Assembly (NCBI GenBank): GCA_001570385.1
Contig: BBYL01000009.1
Span: 62,001 to 126,000, forward strand
Length of the DNA: 64,000 bases
Origin: Microtetraspora glauca
Lineage (GTDB): Bacteria; Actinomycetota; Actinomycetes; Streptosporangiales; Streptosporangiaceae
Direction of reading: 5' to 3'
The notes under the pieces were generated by a model, which did no database searches, had not been told where the DNA came from, and saw only the letters and a list, made by a program, of their open reading frames with translations. Made by a program: the position numbers and the translations under genes. Positions within the stretch are counted from its first letter, which is position 1. Each line of letters begins with the position of its first letter. Positions 18,651 through 26,319 of the stretch are shown piece by piece.

Positions 18651-18749
18651 GGCCAGCAGCAGCACCTGGCTGCCGCTCACCGCTGCCGGCTCCGGCTGCG
18701 ATGACCCGGACTTCGCCCGCGTCGGGAACAACGGCCGCCTCATGCATGA

Positions 18750-19107
18750 TCAGGACCGATTCGAGGGGGAGCCGGCCCCCTGCGGGCGGGAACTGGCCGT
18801 CACGTCGTTGACCGGGAAACACGCCGGTTGTCCGGTCAGGACCCGCACGGCTGGCCTCTTCGGGGGCGATGCGCCGCACCGTTGTGATGACCTCCTCGGA
18901 GTAGTAGGCGGCGTGGGGTGTGACGATCACGTTGGGAAGCCTGAGGAGGGGGTTGCGCGGGCGCCGATCGCGTAGTTTCGCAGGCTCCTCCTCGAGGTCG
19001 TCCCGCCCGACGCCGGCGATCCAGCCTTCGGTGAGTGCCTGGTAGATCGCCGTATCCTCCACGATGGGACCCGCGCGGCGTTGATGAGGATGGCGGTTGG
19101 CTGGGTG
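18750..19107 (-). pseudogene. Remnant of a D-2-hydroxyacid dehydrogenase (C-terminal-binding-protein type)
   Basis: Reading leftwards on the minus strand, three frames together give the C-terminal third of a D-isomer 2-hydroxyacid dehydrogenase: PTAILINAAR, then GPIVEDTAIYQALTEGWIAG, LLRLPNVIVTPHAAYYSEE with the catalytic His, and in a third frame AVLTGQPACFPVN before a stop at 18750-18752. At least two frameshifts are needed (near 19075 and near 18860). The N-terminal two thirds is missing and replaced at about 19107 by an IS5 fragment. It cannot make a functional enzyme. The intact gene's neighbour may have been the sugar-type permease now also broken at 19324. Confidence 0.75.
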
Positions 19108-19109
19108 AT

Positions 19110-19265
19110 CGACTCGCGCTGCAAGGCATCCTGTTCGTGCTCTACACCGCGATCCCGCGGGAGTTCCTGCCACAGGAGCTCGGGTTCAGCTCGGGGATGA
19201 CCTGCTGGCGGCGGCTGTGCGACTGGCATCAGGCCGGGGTGTGGGACAGGCTGCATCAGCTGCCG
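19110..19265 (+). mobile_element. IS5-family transposase fragment (N-terminal DUF4096-like part)
   Basis: The + strand encodes LALQGILFVLYTAIPREFLP followed by GFSSGMTCWRRLCDWHQAGV and WDRLHQL, which is the start of actinobacterial IS5-family transposases. Nothing before or after it continues the transposase, no catalytic DDE region follows, and no terminal repeats were seen. It is a different subtype from the nearly intact IS5-family element at 24243. Its left edge coincides with the break in the 2-hydroxyacid dehydrogenase remnant. Confidence 0.72.
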
Positions 19266-19323
19266 TCGGCCAGCTGGATTGGTTTGCCGAACACACCGGA
19301 CGTAAGGGGCTCTGCGGCACGGC

Positions 19324-20068
19324 TCAGCTCTTTGCGAGCCGGACGGGGAGCCGTAGGTGGAGCGAGGCCCAGCCGTCACGCTGGACCTTGTCCGCGAGTG
19401 CTGCGCCAGCGATGATCACGCCACTGATGATCTGCTGCCACTCGGTGCCGAAGCCGGCCATCTGCAGACCGTTGGACCGCACGCCGAAGAAGAGCACGCC
19501 GATGGCGGTGCCCAGCACTGTACCGCTGCCGCCCCGGAGACTCGTGCCTCCGATGAGCACGGCGGCCGCGGCCTGGAGCATGATCGAGTCGCCGACGGTC
19601 GGACCGGCCGATCCTGTACGCGAGGCGGCGACGATCCCGCCGAACGCGGCAGCGCCGCCCGATGGCGTAGACCGCGATGATCGTCCGTGAAACGTTGATG
19701 CCGGAGAGCCGGGCCGCGGCCGGGTTTCCACCTACCGCGTAGACGTCGCGCCCGAAGAGGGTGAACTTCAGGACGTATGCCGCGATCGAGAAGACCAGGG
19801 CGCAGCCGACCACCGGGACCGGGATACCGGCGATCCTGCCGAACGAGAACGTGTCGACCAGAAAGCTGGAATTGATCTCGACGGTTGTACCGCCTGACAC
19901 GAGCTTGATGAGGCCTGAGTGGAGCGTCATCGTGCCCAGAGTCACGATCATGAACGACAACTTGAGGCGGCCGATGAGCACGCCGTTGGTGACGCCGGCG
20001 ATGAGCACACCGAAGACCACGGTCGCGACCATGGCGAGCACGATGGGCCAGTGCAGTTCGTTGAAGCA
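19324..20068 (-). pseudogene. Truncated and frameshifted sugar-type ABC transporter permease (RbsC-like)
   Basis: From 20068 downwards the frame reads hydrophobic permease sequence: VLIAGVTNGVLIGRLKLSFM, VTLGTMTLHSGLIKLVSGGT and FGRDVYAVGGNPAAARLSGI. Near 19658-19664 a one-base change shifts the frame, and the last part (VGDSIMLQAAAAVLIGGTSL to LPVRLAKS) continues in another. The first membrane helices are absent; in their place the frame continues directly from a tyrosine-recombinase fragment. This family imports ribose-like sugars. No intact binding protein or ATPase is adjacent. Confidence 0.8.
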
Positions 20069-20572
20069 CACCGGTCCCTTGCTGCGGTCAGCGAGGAGTT
20101 TGGGCAGAAGCCGGGCGGTGCGGGTCTGCCAGACGATGATGTCGACGGCGCTGCCCTTGCGAGTGACGCGGGCGCGTCGGTTGCGCCGGTCCAGGTGTTC
20201 GATGTCCAGGTTGAGTATCTCGCTGGCGCGGGCGGCGGTCTCGTACAGCATCGTCCGCAGCGTTTTCTCCCGGAGTGGTGCCTCCAGGTTGAGCAAGGCC
20301 TCGATGTCGGCGACCGCCAGCGCGCGAGTGCGATCCGGGGCGCGGCCGCGCCGGCGGAGCCGCCGGGTCGGATCGGCCGTCAGCCATCCTTGGTCCATCC
20401 AGAAGGTCACCGCGGAACGTAGTGCGTCGAGGTGCCGGTTGGAGGTCGCGGGGACCCGACTGCTCCACTGGCGGATGAACCAGGTGGTGAGCCGGTCGAC
20501 GCCTGCTTCGTCATCGAGCTCGGCGAACCTCCAGGACCAGCGTGGTGTCGAGGCGCGAGAGCCGTACGTCGA
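20069..20572 (-). pseudogene. Truncated tyrosine recombinase/integrase, fused in frame to the permease remnant
   Basis: About 168 residues of a phage-type integrase: a SAM-like core-binding part (VPATSNRHLDALRSAVTFWM) and the beginning of the catalytic domain with the first Arg (LYETAARASEILNLDIEHLD). The sequence stops at SKGPV and, without a stop codon, becomes the permease (CFNELHWPIV). The HxxR box and the Tyr nucleophile are lost, so it is inactive. The fused frame is open from 20572 to about 19660, which could mislead automatic annotation into one chimeric protein. Confidence 0.75.
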
Positions 20573-20590
20573 TCCGCCGCGGTCCAGGCG

Positions 20591-21058
20591 GTGAAGACGC
20601 TCGTCACCGACGACAACAGCCGCGACTACGCGTGCGCCGTCGCCCACCTCGAAACCGCGCAGACCATCGCCGCTGACCACCCCAACAACCCGGCGTCGTT
20701 CTCCGCCCTCGCCGCGCACATCGACCACGCCCGCGAGCACCTCGACCACATCATCCACACCGACTGGGAGTTCAACGCCGCCAAGCGCCTGTCCGAACTC
20801 CGCACCCTCGCCACCGACTGGCTGAGCGCCGTCTCCGACGCCGACATCCGCGCCCTCGCCATCGGCCACGGCTTCCCCGCCGTCTACCTCGTCGGCACCG
20901 CCGTCGTCAGCGCCAACTCACTCCGCTGGTGGCCCAACCCCGGCTACGCGCCGAACACGGCAGGCAAGGACAACGCCATCAACGCCGCCCGCGAGCGCTT
21001 CACCAAGCGGCACCCCGACCTCGCCTACGTCTACGACGGAACCCCCTTCGTCGCCTGA
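20591..21058 (+). CDS. Hypothetical protein, 155 aa
   Basis: A soluble, His/Ala-rich protein starting at GTG 20591 (MKTLVTDDNSRDYACAVAHL). It contains the segment HIDHAREHLDHIIHTDWEF and ends YVYDGTPFVA. GC-rich third positions are consistent across the frame, supporting coding. No known domain is recognised. It is divergent from the integrase remnant, which suggests it was cargo of an integrated element. No clear Shine-Dalgarno sequence precedes the GTG, so the 5' end could have been lost at the junction. Confidence 0.5.
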   Translation: MKTLVTDDNSRDYACAVAHLETAQTIAADHPNNPASFSALAAHIDHAREHLDHIIHTDWEFNAAKRLSELRTLATDWLSAVSDADIRALAIGHGFPAVYLVGTAVVSANSLRWWPNPGYAPNTAGKDNAINAARERFTKRHPDLAYVYDGTPFVA

Positions 21059-21612
21059 CCCGGACGCAAACCCGCCCGCCCCGGCACCCTGCCGGGGCGG
21101 CCCCACCGGAAGGAACGCCGCTCCTGCGGCACGTACCGCCGGGGGAGGTCATACCGAGCAGACCGGCTCAGCGCTCTACCTCGCCGCGGTCAGACGGGAC
21201 CGGATCAGCCGCCATCCTTGGGTCCGGCGCCGACGAGGACGGCCAGGGCTACGCCGCGGCGATGGTCGCCCTCGCGGCGGCCCAGGCCGTGCAGCACGGG
21301 ACAACCGCGGCTGGCCATGCAGCGGGTCCGCCCGGCCCTGGCCGAGGCCCGCGCGAAGACAAGCAAGGCGCGCACGACGACCGGCATGGCACGCCCCCCG
21401 ACGGCGACCGGCCGCGATGGCGGTTGAGCCCGAAGAGGTCTCCCAGGCAGCTCTCCCCGCTGGCCCGCCGAGCGGCCGACCGGCAGAGCCAGGAGTAGAA
21501 CCTTGTATCGCTGCCCCGAGCCCCGTGCCTCCCAGCCGATCGACGTCGTCACGATCAACCGCTAAACAAAACAAGCTCTCAACTTCGATGAGCCACCATC
21601 GGTTGGGCATGG
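21059..21612. other. Stretch of about 550 bases without a supported gene
   Basis: Short open frames exist on both strands, but none shows a ribosome-binding site, a recognisable motif or consistent codon bias. A GC-rich inverted repeat near the end of the preceding gene (GCCCCGGCACCCTGCCGGGGC, about 21078-21099, given here as adjacent arms GCCCCGGCA and TGCCGGGGC) could terminate its transcript. The rest looks like decayed element DNA. Confidence 0.35.
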
Positions 21613-22284
21613 TCACTTCACGATCACGTCGAGTTCTACGCCCTTGCCGCCCGGAAAGAAGTAGTTGCCTGCCTTGTCGATCATCTTCCACGTGAGATGA
21701 CACCGGCCCGGATGCGATCCAGTCACCACCTCGGCGCTGACCACGACCTTCTGTTGCGGCGCGGTGTACGGGATGTCGTATCGCTTGTCCACCGGATGGC
21801 AAGATTCGTCATTGGTCGCGCTGATTACTGGTGCAAGGAAGCGGTGTGACCACGGCACCTTCCCTGAATTCCTCAATTCCCACTGCTTGTTCAGGGTGCG
21901 TTCCCGCGGTACTTCGGAGCCGTCGGGATAGGTCACGTCGAGAAGGATGTCTGAGGAATCGCCTCGAAGCGGATAGCCGCCCGTTCCGCTCAAGCCCATG
22001 CTGCTGCTTGCGGAGGGAGAGGTAGTCGCGGCTGAGCTACTAGGGTCGTCGCTCTGCGAGAGGATCGCTACGAGGACAGAGGCGATGGCGGCGATGACCG
22101 CGGCTGCAATACTCGCAATGCCTGCGTCGATGCGCGGCCTTCGGGTTCGGCGTCGGGGATTCACCCTTATATCGTCGCCATTCGCTCGCTGCAAATCTAT
22201 CGCTATGATCCCGTCCAGCGATTCAGCGACACCCGAACTCCCATTACAGTCTGCCCTAAATCCAAACAGCTCGAAGTCGGCCAT
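21613..22284 (-). CDS. Membrane-anchored protein with NBR1-type Ig-like domain
   Basis: A single hydrophobic helix (IASIAAAVIAAIASVLVAIL) follows an Arg-rich stretch, then a Ser/Thr-rich linker, then about 115 residues ending LDVIVK. The C-terminal part has the pattern of NBR1-type Ig-like domains in actinobacteria: KQWELRNSGKVPW, a proline/tyrosine core IPYTAPQQKVVV, and CHLTWKMIDKAG. Topology is probably N-in with an extracytoplasmic Ig domain. In other actinomycetes this module is often linked to a helix-turn-helix N-terminus, which is missing here, so the gene may be truncated. The start is uncertain (ATG 22284, or 22356), with no convincing ribosome-binding site. Confidence 0.6.
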   Translation of the reverse strand: MADFELFGFRADCNGSSGVAESLDGIIAIDLQRANGDDIRVNPRRRTRRPRIDAGIASIAAAVIAAIASVLVAILSQSDDPSSSAATTSPSASSSMGLSGTGGYPLRGDSSDILLDVTYPDGSEVPRERTLNKQWELRNSGKVPWSHRFLAPVISATNDESCHPVDKRYDIPYTAPQQKVVVSAEVVTGSHPGRCHLTWKMIDKAGNYFFPGGKGVELDVIVK

Positions 22285-22655
22285 CTGAGAGGATCGGTGT
22301 CCATAACACGCATTGCGTAATGTAGTTGACGATTCCTGTGAGGGTCTGCTGACCATAGTTGTGCGGACTCTGCCCTCTAGTGCAGCCTGTGGGGATTATG
22401 TGGCGTTGATACCAAATTTCCCCTATCTCTCGCCTCTCTGCATGTCCGAACGCAGAAATGACCAGCGGGAAGTACTGCCTCACCCGAATGCCGCAGGCCG
22501 GCGCGGCGGTTCCCCACGCCCCCCTCGCCACATCCAGTGGCGCGGGGGCGCGGCCAGGATACCCAGCGTCAAAGATGCTGTACTCCAGGCCCAAAGAGAT
22601 CTCACACGGCTGCTAGATGCTGACCCGCAGTCGAGGACCCCTCTAGGGAGAGCAC
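22285..22655. other. AT-richer intergenic stretch of 371 bases
   Basis: This divergent region between the Ig-like membrane protein and a secreted protein has visibly lower GC than its surroundings. No coding frame is supported. It presumably carries the promoters of both flanking genes. GGGAG at about 22643-22650 is the ribosome-binding site of the right-hand gene. Confidence 0.4.
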
Positions 22656-23162
22656 ATGCCCACGCTGCTCGAACATCCGCCAAAGAAGACGATCCCTACT
22701 AACCGCCCACGCATCTCCGTACTGGCGACCAGCATGCTCCTCGCGGGGATGGGCGCCATCGTGTCGGCGGTCCCCGGCGAGGCCGCCCACGCTGTCGCAC
22801 GCACCGCAGCGGCCGGGCCGGCCGCCGTAACAACGGTCGGCTACGCTGCGATGCACGCCGCAGGCTACGAGGCACGCACGTACATCAGGAGCGGCGGCTG
22901 CGAAGGCTGGGTCTACACCACAAAGCGCAGCGGCCACTGGCATGCCCAGGGTGTTCTCCGGTCGCGCTACAACCACTGCATCATGTACCTGGCACGGCGA
23001 CACGGCAGCGGTGGGTACGTTCAGGTCTCGCAGGAGCGCCGGGCCATCAACGAGACGGTGCGCACTGGCTACCACTGGGATGACCGGGGCTATCGCGCGC
23101 GGGTATGCATCCAGAACTACGACCACAAAGACGAGCAATACCGGTGCGGTAAAGGCGTCTGA
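22656..23162 (+). CDS. Secreted hypothetical protein, 168 aa
   Basis: ATG 22656 follows a GGGAG Shine-Dalgarno element. The first 45 residues form an extended signal peptide (basic TNRPR, hydrophobic ISVLATSMLLAGMGAIVSAV, AXA-like sites around GEAAHA). The mature part has four or so Cys (GGCEGW, NHCIMYL, RVCIQNY, YRCGKG), probably disulfide-paired, and is rich in Tyr, Arg and Gly. It has no recognised domain. Export and disulfides suggest a small extracellular factor. It is intact despite lying among broken elements. Confidence 0.65.
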   Translation: MPTLLEHPPKKTIPTNRPRISVLATSMLLAGMGAIVSAVPGEAAHAVARTAAAGPAAVTTVGYAAMHAAGYEARTYIRSGGCEGWVYTTKRSGHWHAQGVLRSRYNHCIMYLARRHGSGGYVQVSQERRAINETVRTGYHWDDRGYRARVCIQNYDHKDEQYRCGKGV

Positions 23163-23548
23163 GAGCAAGCCCTGACGCAGCCTGACAAGTCAGTCCACGG
23201 CACCGTGTCGCCTGTGCTCGATCGGCCATGCTGTCAAGAATGCGGCACTTGTGCGCCCGGTACAGCCTGGCCAGCAAGACCGTCCGGGAGGTCGTCGCCG
23301 CTGCCGATGCCCCAATGCGTCCTCAGGCCAAGCCCCGAACAGTGGACTGGACCGGGTCGAATCCCTGCTCGCCCAAGGACTCGCCACCGGGGAAATCGCC
23401 CAACAGGTCGGCACCAGTGCGGATCCGCAGGACCTTGTGACAGCAGGCCGAGACGACGGGACCGCACAATCACGCCGAGACCGGACGATAACCATCCCTG
23501 CCCGAAATCTTCCCTTCGGCACGGCAACCAGCCGGACGGAGCAGCACC
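23163..23548. other. 386-base stretch with a degenerate helix-turn-helix remnant
   Basis: The + strand at about 23345-23430 reads LDRVESLLAQGLATGEIAQQ, which looks like a helix-turn-helix of the type found in actinobacterial replication/transfer or phage-associated proteins. It has no start, and its frame runs on past 23549 into out-of-frame sequence of the amidase gene. Nothing else is supported. It is best read as the stump of a gene. Confidence 0.3.
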
Positions 23549-24124
23549 ATGCACTTCGTCACCCGCAAGGAATGGGGCGCCCGCGCACCCCGCGGACCCC
23601 ACACCCCTCTCCCCACCGCACGCGGCGTCAAGGTCCACTACGAAGGCTCCACCGTCCCCACCGCCCTCCTCGCCGACCACGCCAAGTGCATCACCACCGT
23701 CCGCCAGATCCAGGCGTTCCACATGGACACCAACGGCTGGAACGACATCGCCTACAACCTCCTCGTCTGCCCGCACCGCTACGTGTTCGAAGGCCGCGGC
23801 GCCCCCATCCTGTCCGCCGCCAACGGCCCCGGCCTCAACAACGTGGGCAAGGTGCGGGTCGAGGTCTTCGGCGAGCTGGTCGGCACCGACGAGTGGAACG
23901 GAAAGAACCCCGGCAACCGGATAGAAATCGCCGCCGCGGACGGTAGTTGGGGCGTCGCCTTCGAAGGCGCCGGCCTTGACGCCTGGCATGAGGCCACATC
24001 CGAGTTGGAAGGCGTCGGTGAAATGCGGGAGATCTACGACCCGCAGATGAAGTGGAAGTCCCGGTGGACGGTCGGCGGGATCACGTTCAAAGCCGGGCGG
24101 GCCCGGCGGCGCCCACCCCGCTGA
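23549..24124 (+). CDS. Chimeric peptidoglycan-recognition/amidase N-terminus fused to unrelated sequence
   Basis: Residues 1-93 match the N-terminal half of actinobacterial N-acetylmuramoyl-L-alanine amidase/PGRP proteins: MHFVTRKEWGARAPRGPHTP, GVKVHYEGS with the first zinc His, FHMDTNGWNDIAYNLLVCPH and FEGRGAPILSAANGPGLN. From about residue 94 the sequence changes to KVRVEVFGELVGTDEW... and WGVAFEGAGLDAWHEA, which does not resemble the rest of that family and lacks the second zinc His/Cys. The protein is therefore unlikely to be an active amidase. ATG 23549 is preceded by a weak GGAG. It is intact as a reading frame but probably a recombination product. Confidence 0.55.
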   Translation: MHFVTRKEWGARAPRGPHTPLPTARGVKVHYEGSTVPTALLADHAKCITTVRQIQAFHMDTNGWNDIAYNLLVCPHRYVFEGRGAPILSAANGPGLNNVGKVRVEVFGELVGTDEWNGKNPGNRIEIAAADGSWGVAFEGAGLDAWHEATSELEGVGEMREIYDPQMKWKSRWTVGGITFKAGRARRRPPR

Positions 24125-24238
24125 TTGACCGCAGCCGAAGCGGGGTGGGCTGGGAGGCACGATCCCCGTCCCTGAAGGCGTGCCCGTCGCCGAAGTGAAG
24201 GCCGGCCCGCGCAAGCACCGCAAGCTCATCCGCGGCGA

Positions 24239-24265
24239 CTAGGGCGCGTATTCAGTTGTGATCAA
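24239..24265. repeat. Left target duplication and inverted repeat of the IS5-family element
   Basis: CTAG at 24239-24242 is followed by the left terminal repeat 24243-24265, beginning GGCGCGTATTC and ending TTGTGATCAA. It matches the reverse complement of 25316-25338 at 19 of 23 positions, with all four mismatches clustered at positions 10-13 of the repeat. Confidence 0.75.
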
Positions 24266-24800
24266 GGGATGGTCCGGGCGAGGTCTTTGATCCAGATCAT
24301 CGCGGCACGAAGGTGGAGACCGGCGAGGTAGCTCTCGGGAGTCTTGTCGTAGCGGGTGGCGATGCCACGCCATGCCTTCAGCTTGTTGATCAGGCGCTCG
24401 ACGGTGTTCCGCTCCTTGTAGAGGTCGGCGTCGTGACGGACGGGTCGGCCGCCTTTGCTGCCCTTCTTCTTCCGGTTGGCGGCCTGGTCTCTCTTCTCCG
24501 GGATGACAGCCTCGATGCGACGCTTCCGCAGATAAGCACGGTTGCCGCGGGAGGAGTAGGCCTTGTCCCCGGCAACCGCGTCGGGCCGGGTGCGGGGACG
24601 ACCGACGGGCCCCCGGACCCGAATCTTCTTGAGCACCGAGATGAACTGCGGGCTGTCCGCGGCCTGCCCCGCAGTCAAGACGAACGCCAGCGGGCGGCAC
24701 TTCCGGTCGGCGGCGAGGTGGATCTTGCTGGTCTGCCCACCCCTCGATCGTCCGAGCAGGGCAGCTTTCAGCCGGAGTTTGTGCCGACGCCGGATGCGTC
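24262..24800 (-). CDS. IS5-family transposase, second frame (DDE C-terminal part)
   Basis: The open frame runs downwards from about 24800 and contains GRSRGGQTSKIHLAADRKCR, PLAFVLTAGQAADSPQF, VAGDKAYSSRGNRAYLRKRR with a catalytic Asp, and ERNTVERLINKLKAWRGIAT with the catalytic Glu. It ends at 24262. There is no good start codon at its beginning. In this family the part is made by programmed ribosomal frameshifting from the first frame, whose 3' end overlaps it between about 24768 and 24800. No obvious slippery heptamer was identified. Confidence 0.8.
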
Positions 24801-25265
24801 GCCGTTCTTCCCGTTCGGGGTCATTTGCGGCGTCCTGGCCGTCTTGTCCTTCCGGGCCGCCCCCTTTTGCCGGGCCTTTTCCTCCTGCTCGGCGGCCTTC
24901 TCCAGGGCGGTGACGACGTCCTGGTCGAGGTGCATCCCGGCAGCGTCGTGGTGGGCCCGGGCGGTGGTGGAGTCGACGCTGACGAGGGACACGTCCACTT
25001 CACCGCGTTTCGCGGCTTCCGCGATCAGGCCCTCCAGCAGGGCTTCGAAGACGCCGGCGTCCCTCCACTGCCGGAAGCGGTTGTGGACGGTCGGCCAGGC
25101 GCCGAACTCCTTGGGCATCTCCCGCCACTGCGCGCCCGTTTTGAACCGCCAGATCACGCCCTCAAACTGCTGTCGCAGCCGCTCAGGGTAGGGGCCGAAC
25201 CCGCCGATTGGCAGGTAAGGCCTGATGAACTCCCACTCTTCGTCCGTCAGTTGAACCCGCGTCAC
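24768..25265 (-). CDS. IS5-family transposase, first frame
   Basis: A 165-residue protein beginning MTRVQLTDEEWEFIRPYLPI, with FKTGAQWREMPKEFGAWPTV typical of the DUF4096 N-terminal domain, and VSVDSTTARAHHDAAG carrying the first catalytic Asp. The start at 25265 (GTG) is just inside the right inverted repeat. A charged linker (KAAEQEEKARQKGAARKDK) leads to the frameshift region. Confidence 0.82.
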   Translation of the reverse strand: MTRVQLTDEEWEFIRPYLPIGGFGPYPERLRQQFEGVIWRFKTGAQWREMPKEFGAWPTVHNRFRQWRDAGVFEALLEGLIAEAAKRGEVDVSLVSVDSTTARAHHDAAGMHLDQDVVTALEKAAEQEEKARQKGAARKDKTARTPQMTPNGKNGDASGVGTNSG

Positions 25266-25315
25266 ACAAGACGACCTACCGGATCACATCCCCCCATACG
25301 GGCGGATCCCACAGA

Positions 25316-25342
25316 TTGATCACAATCCGATACGCGCCCTAG
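25316..25342. repeat. Right inverted repeat and target duplication of the IS5-family element
   Basis: The right terminal repeat occupies 25316-25338 (TTGATCACAA ... ATACGCGCC) and is followed by the CTAG copy at 25339-25342. Confidence 0.75.
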
Positions 25343-25394
25343 TGGGAACTCGTCTTCGACGACGAGCAGGACGCCTGACCTACGCTTCGCTGCT

Positions 25395-25583
25395 TCAGCA
25401 GTTCGAGCAGTAGCCGAGCCGGAGCTTCCCCTTTGTCGTCGCCGTCTTGCACGCCTTGCACTTCGCGGGCTGCTCGGCGATTGGGCGGCTGGACTTCACC
25501 AGCTTCCGCTCCCACGCGTACTGCTTGCGGTTGCCGGGCTTACGGCCTGTCCGGCGGCCGCCGTGGGTCACGTCGCGAGCCAT
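25395..25583 (-). CDS. Small Cys-rich protein with a zinc-ribbon-like C-terminus, 62 aa
   Basis: From ATG 25583 the protein reads MARDVTHGGRRTGRKPGNRK, then a basic linker, then CKACKT and CSNC at the C-terminus. The two Cys pairs about 17 residues apart form a probable zinc ribbon. The protein is very basic, as expected for a nucleic-acid-binding factor. The same frame is open to 25895 but the additional residues look non-coding. No strong ribosome-binding site was seen. Its role is unknown. Confidence 0.45.
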   Translation of the reverse strand: MARDVTHGGRRTGRKPGNRKQYAWERKLVKSSRPIAEQPAKCKACKTATTKGKLRLGYCSNC

Positions 25584-25713
25584 GATCTCGACGCTACCGG
25601 TGCGGCTGTCGGTGTTGCTGGATAACTGCGAGAAGGCCACCGCGCCCGCGAGGCAGGCCGATATAACAAGGACGCGGGGGTGGGAGAGTCTCGCCGCCCC
25701 CACCCCCGCCTGA

Positions 25714-26124
25714 TCAGCCCAACCAGAAAGCGGCGAGCGACCACTCCTCGGCGTAGCTGGTGGAGCCATCGTGTGGCAGGAACTCTGTGGGTGCGATGTA
25801 TCCCTGGCCGGGCTCAAGCCGGATGCGCAGGCAGCGCAGCGGGTGGCCGTCGGCGACGTACCGGCGCACGTCGTCGGTGTGCGGGTAATGCTCATCCTGG
25901 GCCTGGTTAGGGGTCTGGCAGATCTCCATGATGTCCCGGTCGGCGACCAGGAGATAGCGGTGGCCGGGCCCGTAGTTGAGGCAGAGCCGCCGCTGGCTGT
26001 GCTCCCGGATGGCGTACGGCAGCCGGTCCCAATCCTGCTGCCGATTCGCGCCTACGACCGCGCCCGGTACGCCTTGGACCGGCACCCGGCCACCCGTCTG
26101 GTTTCCTTCGTCGCCGCCGTCCAC
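25714..26124 (-). CDS. Hypothetical protein, probably N-terminally truncated
   Basis: The C-terminal 105 residues look coding and structured: RLPYAIREHSQRRLCLNYGP, HRYLLVADRDIMEICQTPNQ and HPLRCLRIRLEPGQGYIAPT, ending AAFWLG at 25714. The first 30 residues are Gly/Arg-rich and do not look like a natural start. A related reading continues upstream in another frame to about 26297. The terminal block resembles the end of small beta-barrel (cupin-like) proteins, but that is only an impression. No function can be assigned. Confidence 0.4.
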   Translation of the reverse strand: MDGGDEGNQTGGRVPVQGVPGAVVGANRQQDWDRLPYAIREHSQRRLCLNYGPGHRYLLVADRDIMEICQTPNQAQDEHYPHTDDVRRYVADGHPLRCLRIRLEPGQGYIAPTEFLPHDGSTSYAEEWSLAAFWLG

Positions 26125-26319
26125 GACGACCTCGACCGCTGAGAATCAGGTGCCCATCGCCGCCCGGGCGGGCACTGACACAGGTCTACGTTTCCGCTGG
26201 TAGGACGCCTGAACTCAACACCTGACTGAGGGGCAATGCGAGCAATTCTGCCCGAGTGACGAAATCCCATGATGTAACAGGGTGAACGGGGCTTCACCCC
26301 GAAGCGTGGACACCGGTGG

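Larger units (their letters stand above)
24243..25338 (-). mobile_element. IS5-family insertion sequence (IS427-like), about 1.1 kb
   Basis: The boundaries are set by matching 23-bp imperfect terminal inverted repeats and a flanking CTAG direct repeat (24239-24242 and 25339-25342). The element carries a two-frame DDE transposase on the minus strand. Length, two-frame organisation and target sequence fit the IS427-like subgroup of IS5. Both ends and both frames look undamaged, so the element may still be active. Confidence 0.85.
24154..25378 (+). pseudogene. Gene stump interrupted by the IS5-family element
   Basis: Left of the element the + strand reads IPVPEGVPVAEVKAGPRKHR then KLIRGD up to the CTAG duplication. 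Right of it the frame continues WELVFDDEQDA and stops at 25376-25378. Joining the two flanks across one CTAG copy keeps the frame, although the TAG itself reads as a stop. The left part has no start codon. Identity is unknown; it may be the 3' end of the phage-like sequence present in the chimeric amidase gene upstream. Confidence 0.3.

Noticed and set aside
18412-19173. 762-base minus-strand frame as an intact gene
   Set aside because: Only the middle matches a 2-hydroxyacid dehydrogenase; both ends read out of frame and the right end overlaps the IS5 fragment.
21205-21558. Minus-strand frames over the gap after the 155-aa protein
   Set aside because: No motif, no start signal and equally long frames on the other strand; looks like non-coding GC-rich DNA.
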